Part shown: positions 1 to 9,367 of the stretch, one piece after another
Position numbering within the stretch: the first letter of the stretch is position 1
Layout of the letters: the number at the start of each line of letters is the position of its first letter
Origin: Pantoea coffeiphila
GTDB lineage: Bacteria; Pseudomonadota; Gammaproteobacteria; Enterobacterales; Enterobacteriaceae
Reading direction: 5' to 3'
Assembly (NCBI RefSeq): GCF_016909495.1
Contig: NZ_JAFBFW010000001.1
Location: forward strand, 682,001-746,000
DNA length: 64,000 nt
The notes under the pieces: model-generated
What the model was told of the DNA's origin: nothing
Seen by the model: only the letters and a program-made list of their open reading frames with translations
Database searches by the model: none
Made by a program: the position numbers and the translations under genes

Positions 1-1
1 C

Positions 2-706
2 TATCCCACCTATCTCGTCGCTGATATCAACAGCGATCTGATCAACATGTACCAGCAAATCCAGCAACACGAAAACGCATTCATTGCGCTGGCTGCGAAA
101 CTGTTCGCCCAGAACGCTGGCGAACAGGACTATTACGCGCTGCGCGATGATTTCAATAACAATCCTGGCATGACTCTGCTGTATCGGGCAGCGGCCTTCC
201 TGTATCTGAATCGTCATGCCTGGCGCGGCGTGTGTCGGTACAACCAGAACGGCGGCTTTAACGTTCCGTACGAGAAAATATCTAAACCGTATTTTCCTGT
301 TGATGAAATCCGTGCCTTTGCTGCCAAAGCCAAACGAGCAACGTTCATCTGTGCAGACTTCGCCGACACCCTTTCAATGGTTCAGCCCGGCGATGTGATC
401 TATAGCGATTCGCCCTATGACGGAACATTCAGCCAGTACCACACCAGCGGCTTTGCCCGCCTAGAACATGAAAAACTTGCCGCACAGCTTAATCGGCTTG
501 CCGGTGAGGGTTTTCGTGTTGTCGTTTCCAATAGCGATACCGAGTTCAACCGCAAGGCGTACCGCGACTTCATCCTCAGCCACATCACTACATCCCGCAG
601 CGTTACCGTTGCTGCCGGACAAGGAAAGAAAGGCGCAGAAATAATCGCGACTTCAAACCCGAAATACATGATGGATTTCGATCTGGCGATTGGGGATGGC
701 GTATGA
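2..706 (+). CDS. Dam-type DNA adenine methylase, 5' end outside the window
   Basis: N6-adenine methyltransferase of the D12/Dam class, expected to methylate GATC-like sites in phage or host DNA. The open frame runs in from the left edge; 15 codons before the first ATG (47) read ADINSDLIN, the usual Dam sequence just after the SAM-binding region, so the true start and the FxGxG motif lie outside. Family blocks include FLYLNRHAWRGVCRYN, GFNVPY, KPYFPVDEI and VVVSNSD. Motif IV, normally DPPY, reads DSPY (about bases 406-417), a change at a catalytic-loop position, so activity is uncertain. It overlaps the next gene by 4 bases and belongs to the prophage early region just before gpA. An orphan phage methylase giving protection from host restriction is the likeliest role (inference). 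Confidence 0.85.
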   Translation, partial: YPTYLVADINSDLINMYQQIQQHENAFIALAAKLFAQNAGEQDYYALRDDFNNNPGMTLLYRAAAFLYLNRHAWRGVCRYNQNGGFNVPYEKISKPYFPVDEIRAFAAKAKRATFICADFADTLSMVQPGDVIYSDSPYDGTFSQYHTSGFARLEHEKLAAQLNRLAGEGFRVVVSNSDTEFNRKAYRDFILSHITTSRSVTVAAGQGKKGAEIIATSNPKYMMDFDLAIGDGV

Positions 707-1713
707 AAATCGCCGATTCTCGATGCCACGCAGTTAACACAATAAATTGCGTCACTATTTCTGGAGGAAAAGACAGTCTGGCCCAGTGCTTAGTTGCCAA
801 GGAGAACGGCATTGAGCCGCTCATGACTTTTGCTGACACTGGGCATGAGCACCCTCAAACCATGGACTATCTGGCTTACTTAGAATCTAAGCTGGGCAAG
901 ATAATCCGTGTGAAAGCTGACTTCACCCGCCAGATCGAAGGCAAAAGAAAATTCATTGCCGAGAAATGGCCTACTTCCTTAGTGGAAGAGTGCGGAATGT
1001 CGCCTGAGCAGGCGGCAGAACGCATTGCGCAGGCACTGAAAATACTGCATCCGACCGGGATACCGTTTCTTGATTTGTGCATGTGGAAAGGGAGATTCCC
1101 ATCAACTAAAGCCCGGTTTTGTACCTTCGAACTTAAGCATGAACCAATTAAGGTGCAGGTCGTTGATCCTTTGCTCAGTGAAGGCAAGACGGTTATTTCA
1201 TGGCAAGGCGTGCGCGCTCAAGAGTCCCCTGATCGTGCAGCATTAGCCGAATGGGAGGAAGGGCTAGATATTGGCCCTCGTTTAGCTATTTATCGACCGA
1301 TTCTTGACTGGATGCATGAAGATGTTTTCGCCATAGCTAAGCGGCACGGCATAAAACCAAACCCACTTTATTTACAGGGCTGCAGCCGCGTCGGATGCAT
1401 GCCATGCATTCACGCCAGAAAATCTGAGCTGGCGGAAATTTTCCATCGCTGGCCGGAAGAGATTCAGCGCGTCGCTGCATGGGAACGACTGGTAGCAGAT
1501 TGCTCACGCCGCGGTAACTCCACTTTTTTCATGTCCACTCACGATCCTCTCCGTGCAGAAAGGCGTATTGAGATTGTCACTTTAGAAGCCTATGGAATTG
1601 AGACTTATCGCGATTGGGTGATGACAACCAGAGGCGGTAGCCAATTCGATCTGTTTGCAGGGCTAAATGATAGCGCTGTTTGCAACAGCGTTTATGCCGG
1701 GGTTTGTGAATGA
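703..1713 (+). CDS. PAPS-reductase/ATP-pyrophosphatase family protein of the prophage
   Basis: 336 aa. An SGGKDS PP-loop at residues 20-25 marks the adenine-nucleotide alpha-hydrolase/PAPS reductase superfamily. Further family features are RFCTFELK (Cys140) and a C-terminal cysteine cluster, Cys227, Cys232 and Cys235, suited to an iron-sulfur or zinc site. Such proteins adenylate or reduce sulfur compounds; DndC, which acts in DNA phosphorothioation, is a relative with a comparable layout. The gene is translationally coupled to the methylase upstream and to gpA downstream (4-base overlaps both sides). The substrate is unknown. A role in DNA or nucleotide modification together with the neighbouring methylase is inference; a metabolic role in sulfate assimilation seems unlikely inside a phage early operon. 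The start at 703 is chosen by the overlap; a start shortly before the PP-loop cannot be excluded. Confidence 0.8.
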   Translation: MKIADSRCHAVNTINCVTISGGKDSLAQCLVAKENGIEPLMTFADTGHEHPQTMDYLAYLESKLGKIIRVKADFTRQIEGKRKFIAEKWPTSLVEECGMSPEQAAERIAQALKILHPTGIPFLDLCMWKGRFPSTKARFCTFELKHEPIKVQVVDPLLSEGKTVISWQGVRAQESPDRAALAEWEEGLDIGPRLAIYRPILDWMHEDVFAIAKRHGIKPNPLYLQGCSRVGCMPCIHARKSELAEIFHRWPEEIQRVAAWERLVADCSRRGNSTFFMSTHDPLRAERRIEIVTLEAYGIETYRDWVMTTRGGSQFDLFAGLNDSAVCNSVYAGVCE

Positions 1714-4283
1714 CCGCAGCTAACCCAGCTAAATCTGCTTCAGATGATAACCCACCCAGCAACCCAGACAGCGTTGCTGGGGTTTATTCGTGGAACGCCC
1801 CTAAAAACGCGATTAATCCTTATCTAGCCCCTGCACTGAACGCATCAGAATCAGCACTTTTAAACCTGATCACTCTCTATGCGAAAGACAGCGAGCGCGA
1901 ACAGCTGCGCCGCGAGGCGTTGAGTGATGAGGTCTGGAATCGCTATTTCTATAACGAGTCGCGCGATCCCGTTCAGCGCGAGAGTGACCAGGCCGACTTA
2001 CTGAGCCGGGCGAAAATGGCCCATGAACGCCAGCAATTCAACCCGGATCTGATAATCCGTGCAGACGTCCACGCCCAGCCATCATTTATCAGCAAACCGA
2101 TGCTGCAGCGTATTGATTACCTGTACAGCCTGAACCGGCCGAAAGCCTATTCACGCTACCTGCGTGAGACTGTCAGACCCTGCCTCGAACGCCTCGACCG
2201 CGTGCGTGACTCGCAGCTCTCCATCTCTTTCCGCTTCATGGCGAGCTATCAGGGGCTGGACGGCCTGCTGGTGATGCCGGAAATGAATCAGAACCAGGTG
2301 AAAAGGCTTTCCACGCTGGTTGCCGCTCATATGGATATGTGTCTGGAGGCCGCATGCAGCGAGTTTCTAACCGGCAGTGATTCGCTGCCTGAACAAATCA
2401 GGCGTGTATGGGAACGCGTTGCTGATGAGGCAATGCGCCTTGATGTTATCCCGCCCGCCTTTGACAGGCTGCGACGCAAAAAGCGCCGCCGCAAACCTGT
2501 GCCTTACGACGTTATCCCCGGCTCGATAGGGCGTATGCGCTGTGCCGACTGGTGGTATGCCAAGTTATGGCAGATGCGCTGCGAGTGGCGCGAAGAACAG
2601 TTGCGCGCGGTATGTCTGGTTAACAAGAAAGCATCACCCTATGTCAGCTATGAGGCCGTGATCCATAAGCGTGAACAGCGTCGCAAAGCGCTGGAGTTTT
2701 TCCGCGCACATGAGCTGGTGAATGAGGACGGTGACACGCTGGATATGGAGGACGTTGTGAACGCCAGCAGCAGCAACCCGGCGCACCGGCGCAATGAAAT
2801 GATGGCCTGTGTGAAGGGGTTGGAGCTGATCGCCGAAATGCGCGGCGACTGCGCGGTTTTCTACACCATCACCTGCCCGTCACGCTTCCACGCGACGTTA
2901 AGTAATGGCCGACCGAACCCAACGTGGAAAAATGCCACTGTAAGGCAAAGCAGCGATTACCTGGTGGGTATGTTCGCTGCTTTCCGCAAGGCCATGCACA
3001 AAGCTGGCCTGCGCTGGTATGGCGTGCGTGTAGCGGAGCCGCATCATGACGGTACGGTACACTGGCACCTGTTGTGCTTTATGCGCAAAAAAGACCGCCG
3101 GGCTGTTACCGCAATGCTGCGGAAATTCTCTATTCGTGAAGATCGTGCAGAGCTGGGGAACAATACCGGCCCTCGTTTCAAATCAAAGCTGATTGACCGC
3201 CGCAAGGGGACGCCGACCAGCTACATATCGAAATACATCAGTAAGAACATCGACGGACGCGGGCTGGCTAACGAGGTCAGCAAAGAAACCGGCAAGTCAC
3301 TGCGTGATAACGCGGAGCATGTTACTGCTTGGGCATCACTGCACCGCGTACAGCAATTCCGTTTCTTTGGCATACCGAGCCGCCAGGCTTACCGCGAACT
3401 GCGTTTGCTGGCCGGTCAGGCTGGCAGGCAGCAGAAAGACAAAAAGCCGGGCGCGCAGGTACTGGAAAATCCACGCCTTGATGCCGTGCTGGCCGCAGCT
3501 GACGTGGGCTGCTTCGCTACCTACATCATGAAGCAGGGCGGCGTCCTGGTACCACGCGATCTTCACCTTATCCGCACTGCATACGAGATCAACGAAGAGG
3601 CAAACGCCTACGGCGATCACGGCATCCGTATTTATGGCGTGTGGTCACGTCTGGCTACGGGCCGGATATGCACGCATGCGACGAAGTGGAAAAAGGTTCG
3701 TAAGGCCGTTGCCGTTCAGGAGGCCTCAGCCGACCAGGGCGCTTGCGCCCCTTGGACTTGTGGCAATAACTGTCCCCCGGAACAAAAAACCAGCAAAAAC
3801 GGGACTGTTATCCACAGCATTTCGTCAGAAATGACGGTGCCGGCAGCTGAAATATGGCCGCCGGATCTGAAGAAGGCGACCAGACAGGAACGCCGGGAAA
3901 TCCTCCGGCGCATCCGCCGCGAAAACGCCCCGACAAAACCAGTGAAAAAAGCAGCCTATGCACCAGAGGACAGCCAGAAAGTGGCTGAAATTTATGATTT
4001 CGCGCAGTCGCTCGGCTGGCGCGATAACAATCTCATACTTTGGGCGCGCCATCTGGCAGCAGGCGGCGAGCTGTCAATGAACGGCGAGCGCTATTATTCC
4101 CGAAATGACGGGAATATTTACAGTAAAAAAGAATCCGTTCGTACGTCAAATGTACACATTGGAATAAAAATTAAATCAGAAGAACTGATATCGCGCTTTA
4201 ATAAGTTACGAATATATAAATCAAGTAACAATCAGAAACTGCCCAGTTTTACAAGGACAGACCTGAAGGTTGAGGAAAAATAA
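1710..4283 (+). CDS. A: Replication initiation endonuclease gpA (P2 family)
   Basis: 857 aa, somewhat longer than P2 gpA (about 760). This HUH endonuclease nicks the phage origin and starts rolling-circle replication. The metal-binding HUH motif is visible in TVHWHL (His451, His453). The two catalytic tyrosines lie in YISKYISKN (Tyr505, Tyr509), the two-tyrosine arrangement known for P2 gpA. A basic stretch (RRKKRRRKP) near residue 253 probably binds DNA. As in P2, a hairpin followed by a conserved purine-rich segment inside the 3' part of the gene is a candidate origin. The last about 80 residues are more AT-rich than the rest and run straight up to the convergent HNH gene (one base apart), so the extreme C-terminus may have been altered by cargo insertion. 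Confidence 0.95.
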   Translation: MTAANPAKSASDDNPPSNPDSVAGVYSWNAPKNAINPYLAPALNASESALLNLITLYAKDSEREQLRREALSDEVWNRYFYNESRDPVQRESDQADLLSRAKMAHERQQFNPDLIIRADVHAQPSFISKPMLQRIDYLYSLNRPKAYSRYLRETVRPCLERLDRVRDSQLSISFRFMASYQGLDGLLVMPEMNQNQVKRLSTLVAAHMDMCLEAACSEFLTGSDSLPEQIRRVWERVADEAMRLDVIPPAFDRLRRKKRRRKPVPYDVIPGSIGRMRCADWWYAKLWQMRCEWREEQLRAVCLVNKKASPYVSYEAVIHKREQRRKALEFFRAHELVNEDGDTLDMEDVVNASSSNPAHRRNEMMACVKGLELIAEMRGDCAVFYTITCPSRFHATLSNGRPNPTWKNATVRQSSDYLVGMFAAFRKAMHKAGLRWYGVRVAEPHHDGTVHWHLLCFMRKKDRRAVTAMLRKFSIREDRAELGNNTGPRFKSKLIDRRKGTPTSYISKYISKNIDGRGLANEVSKETGKSLRDNAEHVTAWASLHRVQQFRFFGIPSRQAYRELRLLAGQAGRQQKDKKPGAQVLENPRLDAVLAAADVGCFATYIMKQGGVLVPRDLHLIRTAYEINEEANAYGDHGIRIYGVWSRLATGRICTHATKWKKVRKAVAVQEASADQGACAPWTCGNNCPPEQKTSKNGTVIHSISSEMTVPAAEIWPPDLKKATRQERREILRRIRRENAPTKPVKKAAYAPEDSQKVAEIYDFAQSLGWRDNNLILWARHLAAGGELSMNGERYYSRNDGNIYSKKESVRTSNVHIGIKIKSEELISRFNKLRIYKSSNNQKLPSFTRTDLKVEEK
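3736..3775 (+). other. Candidate rolling-circle origin inside gpA
   Basis: A compact hairpin, AGGGCG-cttgc-CGCCCT-like at 3736-3752, is followed by CTTGGACTTGTGGCAATAA. P2 initiates replication from a nick site within its A gene, near a GCGCC..GGAGTCCTGTCAA-like sequence recalled from the P2 literature. The resemblance in position and sequence is the basis of the call; the nick position itself cannot be fixed by reading. Confidence 0.4.
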
Positions 4284-4284
4284 A

Positions 4285-5097
4285 TTACACCTCTGTGAAA
4301 AAACCGAAACTTCCTGGCTTTGAAATTTCAGGGTGCTCTTTTTTATTCAAAAGCCCCCATCCACCAAAGCCATTATTACTGGCGACCCCGCCATGAGATG
4401 CACCTAGACACACACCATTAATAAACGTTAATAGTGTCCCAGCATCAACCGCAAACCCATCTTTATTTTCATCAAAGAAAATCCCTTTTTTTAATTCAAC
4501 CTTTGCATCAGAAAGATTTAACTCAAGCAATATCTTTTTCAAACCAGAGCGAATTTTAATGTTTTCACCTTCATAAACATAGTCCCAGGCATCAACTGAA
4601 ATCATTAACTCTCCCTTAAGAACATTCAAGAGCACATTACCATTACAATCAGTCAATGATAATGAAAAGGTTAACCAGCCGTCTTCTTTGTGAATCAAGA
4701 AAAATCCCATTCCATTTATCCAAATTGGGCAATGTATTCCATTTTCTTTATTATTTAATCCAAAAACAGTATTACTTCCTAACTGAACGGAAAGTTTCTT
4801 AGAAGGTTCAAGCTTAAAACCAGTGGTATGAGCTCTATTTGAATTATGGGGATTTAACTTTGCTTCGCGCACACGTTCTTTTGAAAGTTTATTAGTTGTT
4901 TTTGCAGCGTGATGGTTAGGGCATAAAAGCACTAAGTTTTCTTCCGTATGTTCCTTAACTTCAGAATACTCATCAATATGATCGTATTGAAAAAAAGGCA
5001 TGCCACATATAACACACCCAAAAAAACATTTCTTCCTAACTTCTCTTTTTATTGACTCAGGAATATCCGGCCTTTTATTAGATTTACCTTCTTCCAT
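4285..5097 (-). CDS. HNH endonuclease-domain protein, prophage cargo
   Basis: 270 aa. The N-terminal domain is a zinc-stabilised HNH fold: CxxC at Cys28/Cys31, the DH pair at 39-40, Asn54, then LLCPNHH with Cys59 and His62/His63. The remaining about 200 residues match no family I recognise and could be the sensor or specificity part. The gene is visibly AT-rich against its neighbours, is transcribed opposite to gpA, ends one base from gpA, and lies between gpA and cos. In P2 this is the old/tin position, where many P2-like phages carry anti-phage or exclusion genes. A nuclease effector against competing phages is therefore a reasonable inference; a homing-type or packaging HNH is an alternative (packaging HNH proteins normally sit next to terminase and are smaller). 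Confidence 0.75.
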   Translation of the reverse strand: MEEGKSNKRPDIPESIKREVRKKCFFGCVICGMPFFQYDHIDEYSEVKEHTEENLVLLCPNHHAAKTTNKLSKERVREAKLNPHNSNRAHTTGFKLEPSKKLSVQLGSNTVFGLNNKENGIHCPIWINGMGFFLIHKEDGWLTFSLSLTDCNGNVLLNVLKGELMISVDAWDYVYEGENIKIRSGLKKILLELNLSDAKVELKKGIFFDENKDGFAVDAGTLLTFINGVCLGASHGGVASNNGFGGWGLLNKKEHPEISKPGSFGFFTEV

Positions 5098-5319
5098 ATA
5101 TAACCCTTAGATGTAGATTGCATATAAATCAAAATAATTGCGTTTGGTTAGATTATCAACTGAAAAACCAAACGCTAACTAACCCGTACTCAACATATTG
5201 CAAAAACCTGCACGAATTTGCACATTTTTTTACCCACTATGAATAGCCGCCCGCGCCAGTGCTGGCGGCGCTCCGCCCGGTTTTGAAACCTGCACAAAAA
5301 GAGGCACGTTTCATGTGCG

Positions 5320-5338
5320 GGCGAGGCGGGGGAGCAAT
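5320..5338. other. cos: cos site (P2-type cohesive end), within the 5098-5563 intergenic
   Basis: GGCGAGGCGGGGGAGCAAT closely matches the 19-base P2 cohesive end (GGCGAGGCGGGGAAAGCAC in P2, from memory). It lies between gpA/cargo and the portal gene, where cos sits in P2. A GC-rich dyad (CGCCAG-tg-CTGGCG, about 5254-5267) left of it and repeated GC-rich motifs are typical terminase-binding flanks. The 5098-5230 part is an AT-rich putative promoter region for the HNH gene. Open frames crossing cos on both strands (5259-5567 and 5237-5533) are not supported as genes. An inverted repeat at 5524-5557 ends the stretch. Confidence 0.8.
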
Positions 5339-5523
5339 CCCGCGCTTTGGGGTGGCACAGGGGTCAGTCTTCGCCAGCAAAAACGTGCTGAACGCATACA
5401 GGAAATACGCATTTGGGGTATCGGAAACGAGATATCGCGCCAGCGTGGCGCTGGCTGCGTTTGAGTGGGTGGTTGTGTCGCGGTTCAGGTGCCTGTTGTG
5501 TTCAGAAATGATGATGCTGCAGC

Positions 5524-5557
5524 GGTACCACACCGCCAGTAATGACGGTGTGGTACC
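5524..5557. terminator. Inverted repeat behind the Q-P operon
   Basis: A 12-bp perfect dyad, GGTACCACACCG and CGGTGTGGTACC, with a 10-base loop sits 6 bases beyond the portal stop codon. It has no T-run, so it may be a rho-independent-like stop of weak type or a protein-binding dyad related to cos processing. Confidence 0.45.
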
Positions 5558-5563
5558 AGAACG

Positions 5564-6616
5564 TTAATCCGTTGAGGCCAGTAATGCGTAGGGGTTGAAG
5601 CGGATCACTTCTTCACCGAGCCAGTCGTTGACGTGCTTCATGGTTTCCATCACCGGCGTCAGTTCGTTGATGGCAAATACACGGGCCGCTTTCTCCACAT
5701 CTCCGAACGAACCGTTACCTTCCGGGATCGCGCCCATCAGCTGCGGCGGCACGCGATGTGCTGCCAGAATGTCATCGCGGGTTGATGATTTCACGTTAGC
5801 AAATTCATCCTTCGCCGATATCTGGCTGAACGGCAGGATCTGCACCGAGTCTTTACCGCCCTCGGGAGCATGCAGCAGAATATTTTTGAATGCCCCGCCC
5901 CGACGTGTGTCAGTCAGCGTCTGCTTGAGCTGGTCGATGCTTTCTTTGTCAGCCATCGCGCTGTTTACATAAACGATGCAGCCCGCATGTGAACCGTTGT
6001 CGTAATACAGCTTGCGGAACTTATCAGCTGAATGTGCCAGGCTGGCCGACAGCAGACCGGCAAAATACTCCGGCATGCCGTATATTTCCTGATGTATATC
6101 GGGATTGATGACGTGGCAAACCGAACCGGTTTCGAACTGGTGATCGTCAATACCCGCCTGCGTAAACCAGTACGTATCCAGATCAGATCCTCGCCTGGTG
6201 TATTTCGCCAGCGAGTTCTTAAAACCAAAGGAACCGCCGAGCCGGTTCTTTTGCATCTCCAGATAGGCGTTACCGAATACAAACCAGTCCATAGCAAACG
6301 CAGAGAACGCCTGACGGGATAAGAGCTTGTGCGGGATAAAGCAGCCTGCCAGTACGTTGCGTTTAAAGATAATCGCCGACTGGTGCCAGCTGGCATGGCC
6401 GAACTGACGGGCCAGACCGTACCAGCTCACCGGCGTTTCGTAATACCGGCCATTGTTGGCGCAGTACATGTTATCCAGCAGGTCATGTGCGTTGGCTACC
6501 GGCCAGGGACCGTCAAAGGTAAACATGCTGAGGCCGGGTGCAGACTTCAACGCTGCCGCCAGGTCTTCACGTTCAGAGGTCCGGGCGCGGGCGCGCGCTG
6601 GGGTTCGTTTGCTCAT
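5564..6616 (-). CDS. Q: Portal protein gpQ
   Basis: 350 aa, close to P2 gpQ (344). It forms the dodecameric portal ring at one capsid vertex through which DNA is packaged and to which the tail joins. The sequence has the family blocks FTFDGPWPVANAHDLLDNMYC near the start and IPEGNGSFGDVEKAARVFAINELTP near the end. It is the second gene of the leftward Q-P operon: its start overlaps the gpP stop by one base (TAATG). The operon is read toward cos, opposite to the capsid genes, as in P2. Confidence 0.95.
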   Translation of the reverse strand: MSKRTPARARARTSEREDLAAALKSAPGLSMFTFDGPWPVANAHDLLDNMYCANNGRYYETPVSWYGLARQFGHASWHQSAIIFKRNVLAGCFIPHKLLSRQAFSAFAMDWFVFGNAYLEMQKNRLGGSFGFKNSLAKYTRRGSDLDTYWFTQAGIDDHQFETGSVCHVINPDIHQEIYGMPEYFAGLLSASLAHSADKFRKLYYDNGSHAGCIVYVNSAMADKESIDQLKQTLTDTRRGGAFKNILLHAPEGGKDSVQILPFSQISAKDEFANVKSSTRDDILAAHRVPPQLMGAIPEGNGSFGDVEKAARVFAINELTPVMETMKHVNDWLGEEVIRFNPYALLASTD

Positions 6617-8340
6617 TAATACTCCATTACTGTCATGCCGCTACCGCTGGCGTCTTGGCCCAGCGGTTCGTTGATGGTTGCCAGCATGGTTGCCCATGCC
6701 AGATCGCCGTGACTGACGCCGCGCGCACGGTCAGTGTCATAGGTAATGATCCCGCCAGGCGTAACAACCTTACGCACGGCACTGAATGCGGTGATCAGGT
6801 CATACTCCCCGCGGTCATACTCCCAGCGACCGGCACGGATAAGCTGCAGCATCTTCAGTACCAGCATCCGCTTGCTTGCCGGTGAAAACTGGTAGCAAAC
6901 TGCCGCAGGAAACTTCTTCTTAACCAGCTGATAAACCGCCTCACCGATTCCGGTACCGTCAATGCCGATGTGGTGAACGTTGTAGCGTGACAACATGCTG
7001 ATAATCAGAGCGGCCTGTGCTTCAAACTCCATGCCGCGTATTTTGTGCGTCTCAATCGTGCGGAACTTACCGCCGGGCACCAGTGGTACGGCATTGATCG
7101 ATATCGCCCCGCTGTCCCCCTTCCCACTTGCTCCGTTAGGGTCATAGCCAATCCACACCGGACGATCTGCCATCGGGCGCACGGCATACGGTTTCCAGTC
7201 CTGCCACTCGTCGAAACCGTCCGCGCCGCAGGTCAGCAGCTGGTTGTAATCAAACGCCGTTTCACCGTTCTTGATGAAGACGCAGTTATAGAGATTTTCA
7301 TACTCTTCCGGGCTGTTCTCCTGCTGGATTTCTTCCAGGTCAGTCAGATCCCAACCGTGATCGATAGCATCCTGCAGGGTAACTATCTGCCGCCAGATTT
7401 TGTCCGGGCACATCAGTCCACTGTTCAGCGTCTTCCATGTCGTGTCGAACTCGATACGCCCTTTGCTGCTGCGCCCTTTGTTAAACGCCTCTCCGGACCA
7501 GAACGGATAAGCCTCATGACTTTCAGCTGATGGCGTGGAGAAATAGGTGCGTGTCAGTCCCTTCAGGGTTGCCATTGCACCGGCCACCTTCTTCAGTTTG
7601 GCAAACTGCGCGACCCAGAAATACTCATCAAAATACAGGTTGCCGGTGTATGACTGCGCCGTTGCGGCTGATGTGCCGAGGAAATGCAGTTCCGCCCCGT
7701 TCGCCAGCTGGATCATGTCACCGCCCTTCAGCTCGACGTCCACCTCTTCAGCTGCTGAGCGGATAAAACTGCGGAACTGGTAGGCCTGGCGACGACTGGC
7801 AGACAGGAAAATCTGATTCAGCTGGTGCTTGTACTTCACGTCGCCGGTCAGCGCCCGAAGCAGCGCCTCGCGGGCGAAATACCACGTCGCGCCGACCTGA
7901 CGGCTTTTCAGGATCGCCCGGTTGCGGTGATGATGGTTTTCATACCAGCCCTTCTGATGCCAGTGCAGCGAATCCAGGATGTTTGCGCGAAGTGCCGCGA
8001 TCTGGCTTTCAGAGAAAAAGTTCTGTTTTTTACGCACCTTCTTTTTAGGCTGAGTTACCGCCGTGCCGTTATCCAGCTTCTTCAGCTGTCGCGTCAGCAG
8101 GTCAATTTCCTTGAAATCCCCGCCGCTCTTTTTGTCCTTGCCGGTCAGCTGAATTAACCGGGCATCAATCGACGTCGTGACCCGCTGGATCGGAGGGGTG
8201 GTGTCCCATTCATCACGCTTTTTCCATGAGTAGATCGTGTTCGCATTGACGCCCATCAGGCGCGAGATTTCCGCAGGCGGATAACCCTGCCAGTACAGCT
8301 GCCGCGCACGCTGCATGATGAATGCTTCTTCAACCGCCAT
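6616..8340 (-). CDS. P: Terminase large subunit (ATPase) gpP
   Basis: 574 aa (P2 gpP about 590). It is the packaging motor: ATP-driven DNA translocation plus cos cleavage with gpM. An N-terminal helix-turn-helix (about residues 13-45, GYPPAEISRLMGVNANTIYSW) would bind DNA. A Walker A-like segment LKSRQVGAT spans 144-152 and a Walker B LYFDEY 235-240. The C-terminal nuclease region contains GYDPNGASGKGDS and HIGIDGTGIG. Transcription is leftward from the divergent P/O intergenic region, which carries a sequence box shared with the FI/D intergenic region. Confidence 0.95.
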   Translation of the reverse strand: MAVEEAFIMQRARQLYWQGYPPAEISRLMGVNANTIYSWKKRDEWDTTPPIQRVTTSIDARLIQLTGKDKKSGGDFKEIDLLTRQLKKLDNGTAVTQPKKKVRKKQNFFSESQIAALRANILDSLHWHQKGWYENHHHRNRAILKSRQVGATWYFAREALLRALTGDVKYKHQLNQIFLSASRRQAYQFRSFIRSAAEEVDVELKGGDMIQLANGAELHFLGTSAATAQSYTGNLYFDEYFWVAQFAKLKKVAGAMATLKGLTRTYFSTPSAESHEAYPFWSGEAFNKGRSSKGRIEFDTTWKTLNSGLMCPDKIWRQIVTLQDAIDHGWDLTDLEEIQQENSPEEYENLYNCVFIKNGETAFDYNQLLTCGADGFDEWQDWKPYAVRPMADRPVWIGYDPNGASGKGDSGAISINAVPLVPGGKFRTIETHKIRGMEFEAQAALIISMLSRYNVHHIGIDGTGIGEAVYQLVKKKFPAAVCYQFSPASKRMLVLKMLQLIRAGRWEYDRGEYDLITAFSAVRKVVTPGGIITYDTDRARGVSHGDLAWATMLATINEPLGQDASGSGMTVMEY

Positions 8341-8393
8341 TTAGCCTCCTCGCTTCCTGCCGGGGAGATTAACCCGCGCGCGCGAATGCTTTC

Positions 8394-8430
8394 GCGCCCT
8401 GCCTGTTCTCACCGTTCGCCGACAACAACA
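8394..8430. promoter_or_regulatory. Shared late-region box, copy A (P/O divergent intergenic)
   Basis: A 37-base segment beginning CGCCCTGCCTGTTCTC and ending GCCGACAACAACA is repeated with only a few substitutions at 28974-29010, the only other divergent late intergenic region of the prophage. Both copies have the same orientation relative to the rightward gene (O here, D there). Position suggests a late-promoter control element. It does not show the TGT-N12-ACA spacing known for Ogr/Delta sites, so the binding factor is open. Confidence 0.5.
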
Positions 8431-8497
8431 ACGCATAGCGCGGGCGGGCTGGCCCCTGCCATCATCACTGCGAACTCAACAAAGCGAGCAAATGAAC

Positions 8498-9325
8498 ATG
8501 GCCCAGAACACCCGTAAGAAATTTAAGGTGATGACCAGCGGCGCAACTATTGACGGACGCAAAACAACGCCCGAGCAGCTGCGCCAGATGGCCGCAGCGT
8601 ATAACCCGACGGTCTACGGTGCACGCGTCAATATTGAGCACTACCTCTCACCGATCCCTGACAGCACGTTCTGCGCGATGGGGGATGTGGTGGCGCTGTC
8701 CGTTGAAGATATCTCCGAGGGCGCACTGGCCGGTGAAGTGGCGCTGTTCGCGGAAATCGAGCCTACCGCACGCATGAAGACGATGACCGATGAAGGGAAA
8801 AAGATTTATTCCAGCGTCGAGATCCATCCGAACTTTGCCCTGACCAACGGCCCGTATCTGGTCGGTCTGGCGATGACCGATACCCCGGCAAGCCTGGGCA
8901 CCGACCGGCTGAAATTCACTTCTGAAAAACGCACTGAAGTCCTGCGCTTCTCGTCAGCCACGGCAGAGCCAACCCTGTTCACACCGGCTTTCGATGCAGA
9001 AATCGTGCAGGGAAATCAGGAACGGACTGATTCCGGGCGTAACTGGTACAACCGCGTGATGGGCATCCTCGGTAAGGCGCAAAAAACGGATGACCAGCGT
9101 TTCAGCCAGGTGCATCAGACCATTGAAATGATTGCGCAGACTCAGGCGGATATCAGCGATCAGTTCAGCACCGCTGAGCAGGAACGCGCGGCAGATAAAG
9201 CTGAGATCCAGAAGCTGGCCAGCGAACTGACCTCACTGCGTCAGCAGCTGGAAAGCGCACCGGGCAACTTCAGCCAGCGCCCTCCGGCAAGTGGTGGCGG
9301 TAACGTACAGCTGGCTGATTACTGA
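8498..9325 (+). CDS. O: Capsid scaffolding protein and prohead protease gpO
   Basis: 275 aa from the second of two close ATGs; this start (MAQNTRKKFK) aligns with P2 gpO and puts the presumed catalytic residues at the known places: Asp19 (TIDGR), His48 (NIEHY) and Ser at about 106 (YSSVEI). The N-terminal half is the serine protease that matures the capsid proteins. The C-terminal half, rich in Gln/Ala/Glu with a coiled-coil look (residues about 190-250), is the scaffold. It is the first gene of the rightward O-N-M-L late operon, 43 bases before the capsid gene. An upstream ATG at 8492 would add two residues. Confidence 0.93.
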   Translation: MAQNTRKKFKVMTSGATIDGRKTTPEQLRQMAAAYNPTVYGARVNIEHYLSPIPDSTFCAMGDVVALSVEDISEGALAGEVALFAEIEPTARMKTMTDEGKKIYSSVEIHPNFALTNGPYLVGLAMTDTPASLGTDRLKFTSEKRTEVLRFSSATAEPTLFTPAFDAEIVQGNQERTDSGRNWYNRVMGILGKAQKTDDQRFSQVHQTIEMIAQTQADISDQFSTAEQERAADKAEIQKLASELTSLRQQLESAPGNFSQRPPASGGGNVQLADY

Positions 9326-9367
9326 TCCTTCAGCCGCCTACTGATATTCACAACGAGAGTAACCCGA

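Noticed and set aside
5237..5567. Two opposed open frames (5259-5567 plus, 5237-5533 minus) resembling often-annotated small phage proteins
   Set aside because: Both cross the cos site and its GC-rich dyads; the sequence is explained by DNA-packaging signals and neither has a ribosome site.
8394..8430. Shared late box as a canonical Ogr site
   Set aside because: The half-sites TGT and ACA are 15 bases apart in copy A and the left one is lost in copy B, so the TGT-N12-ACA rule is not met.
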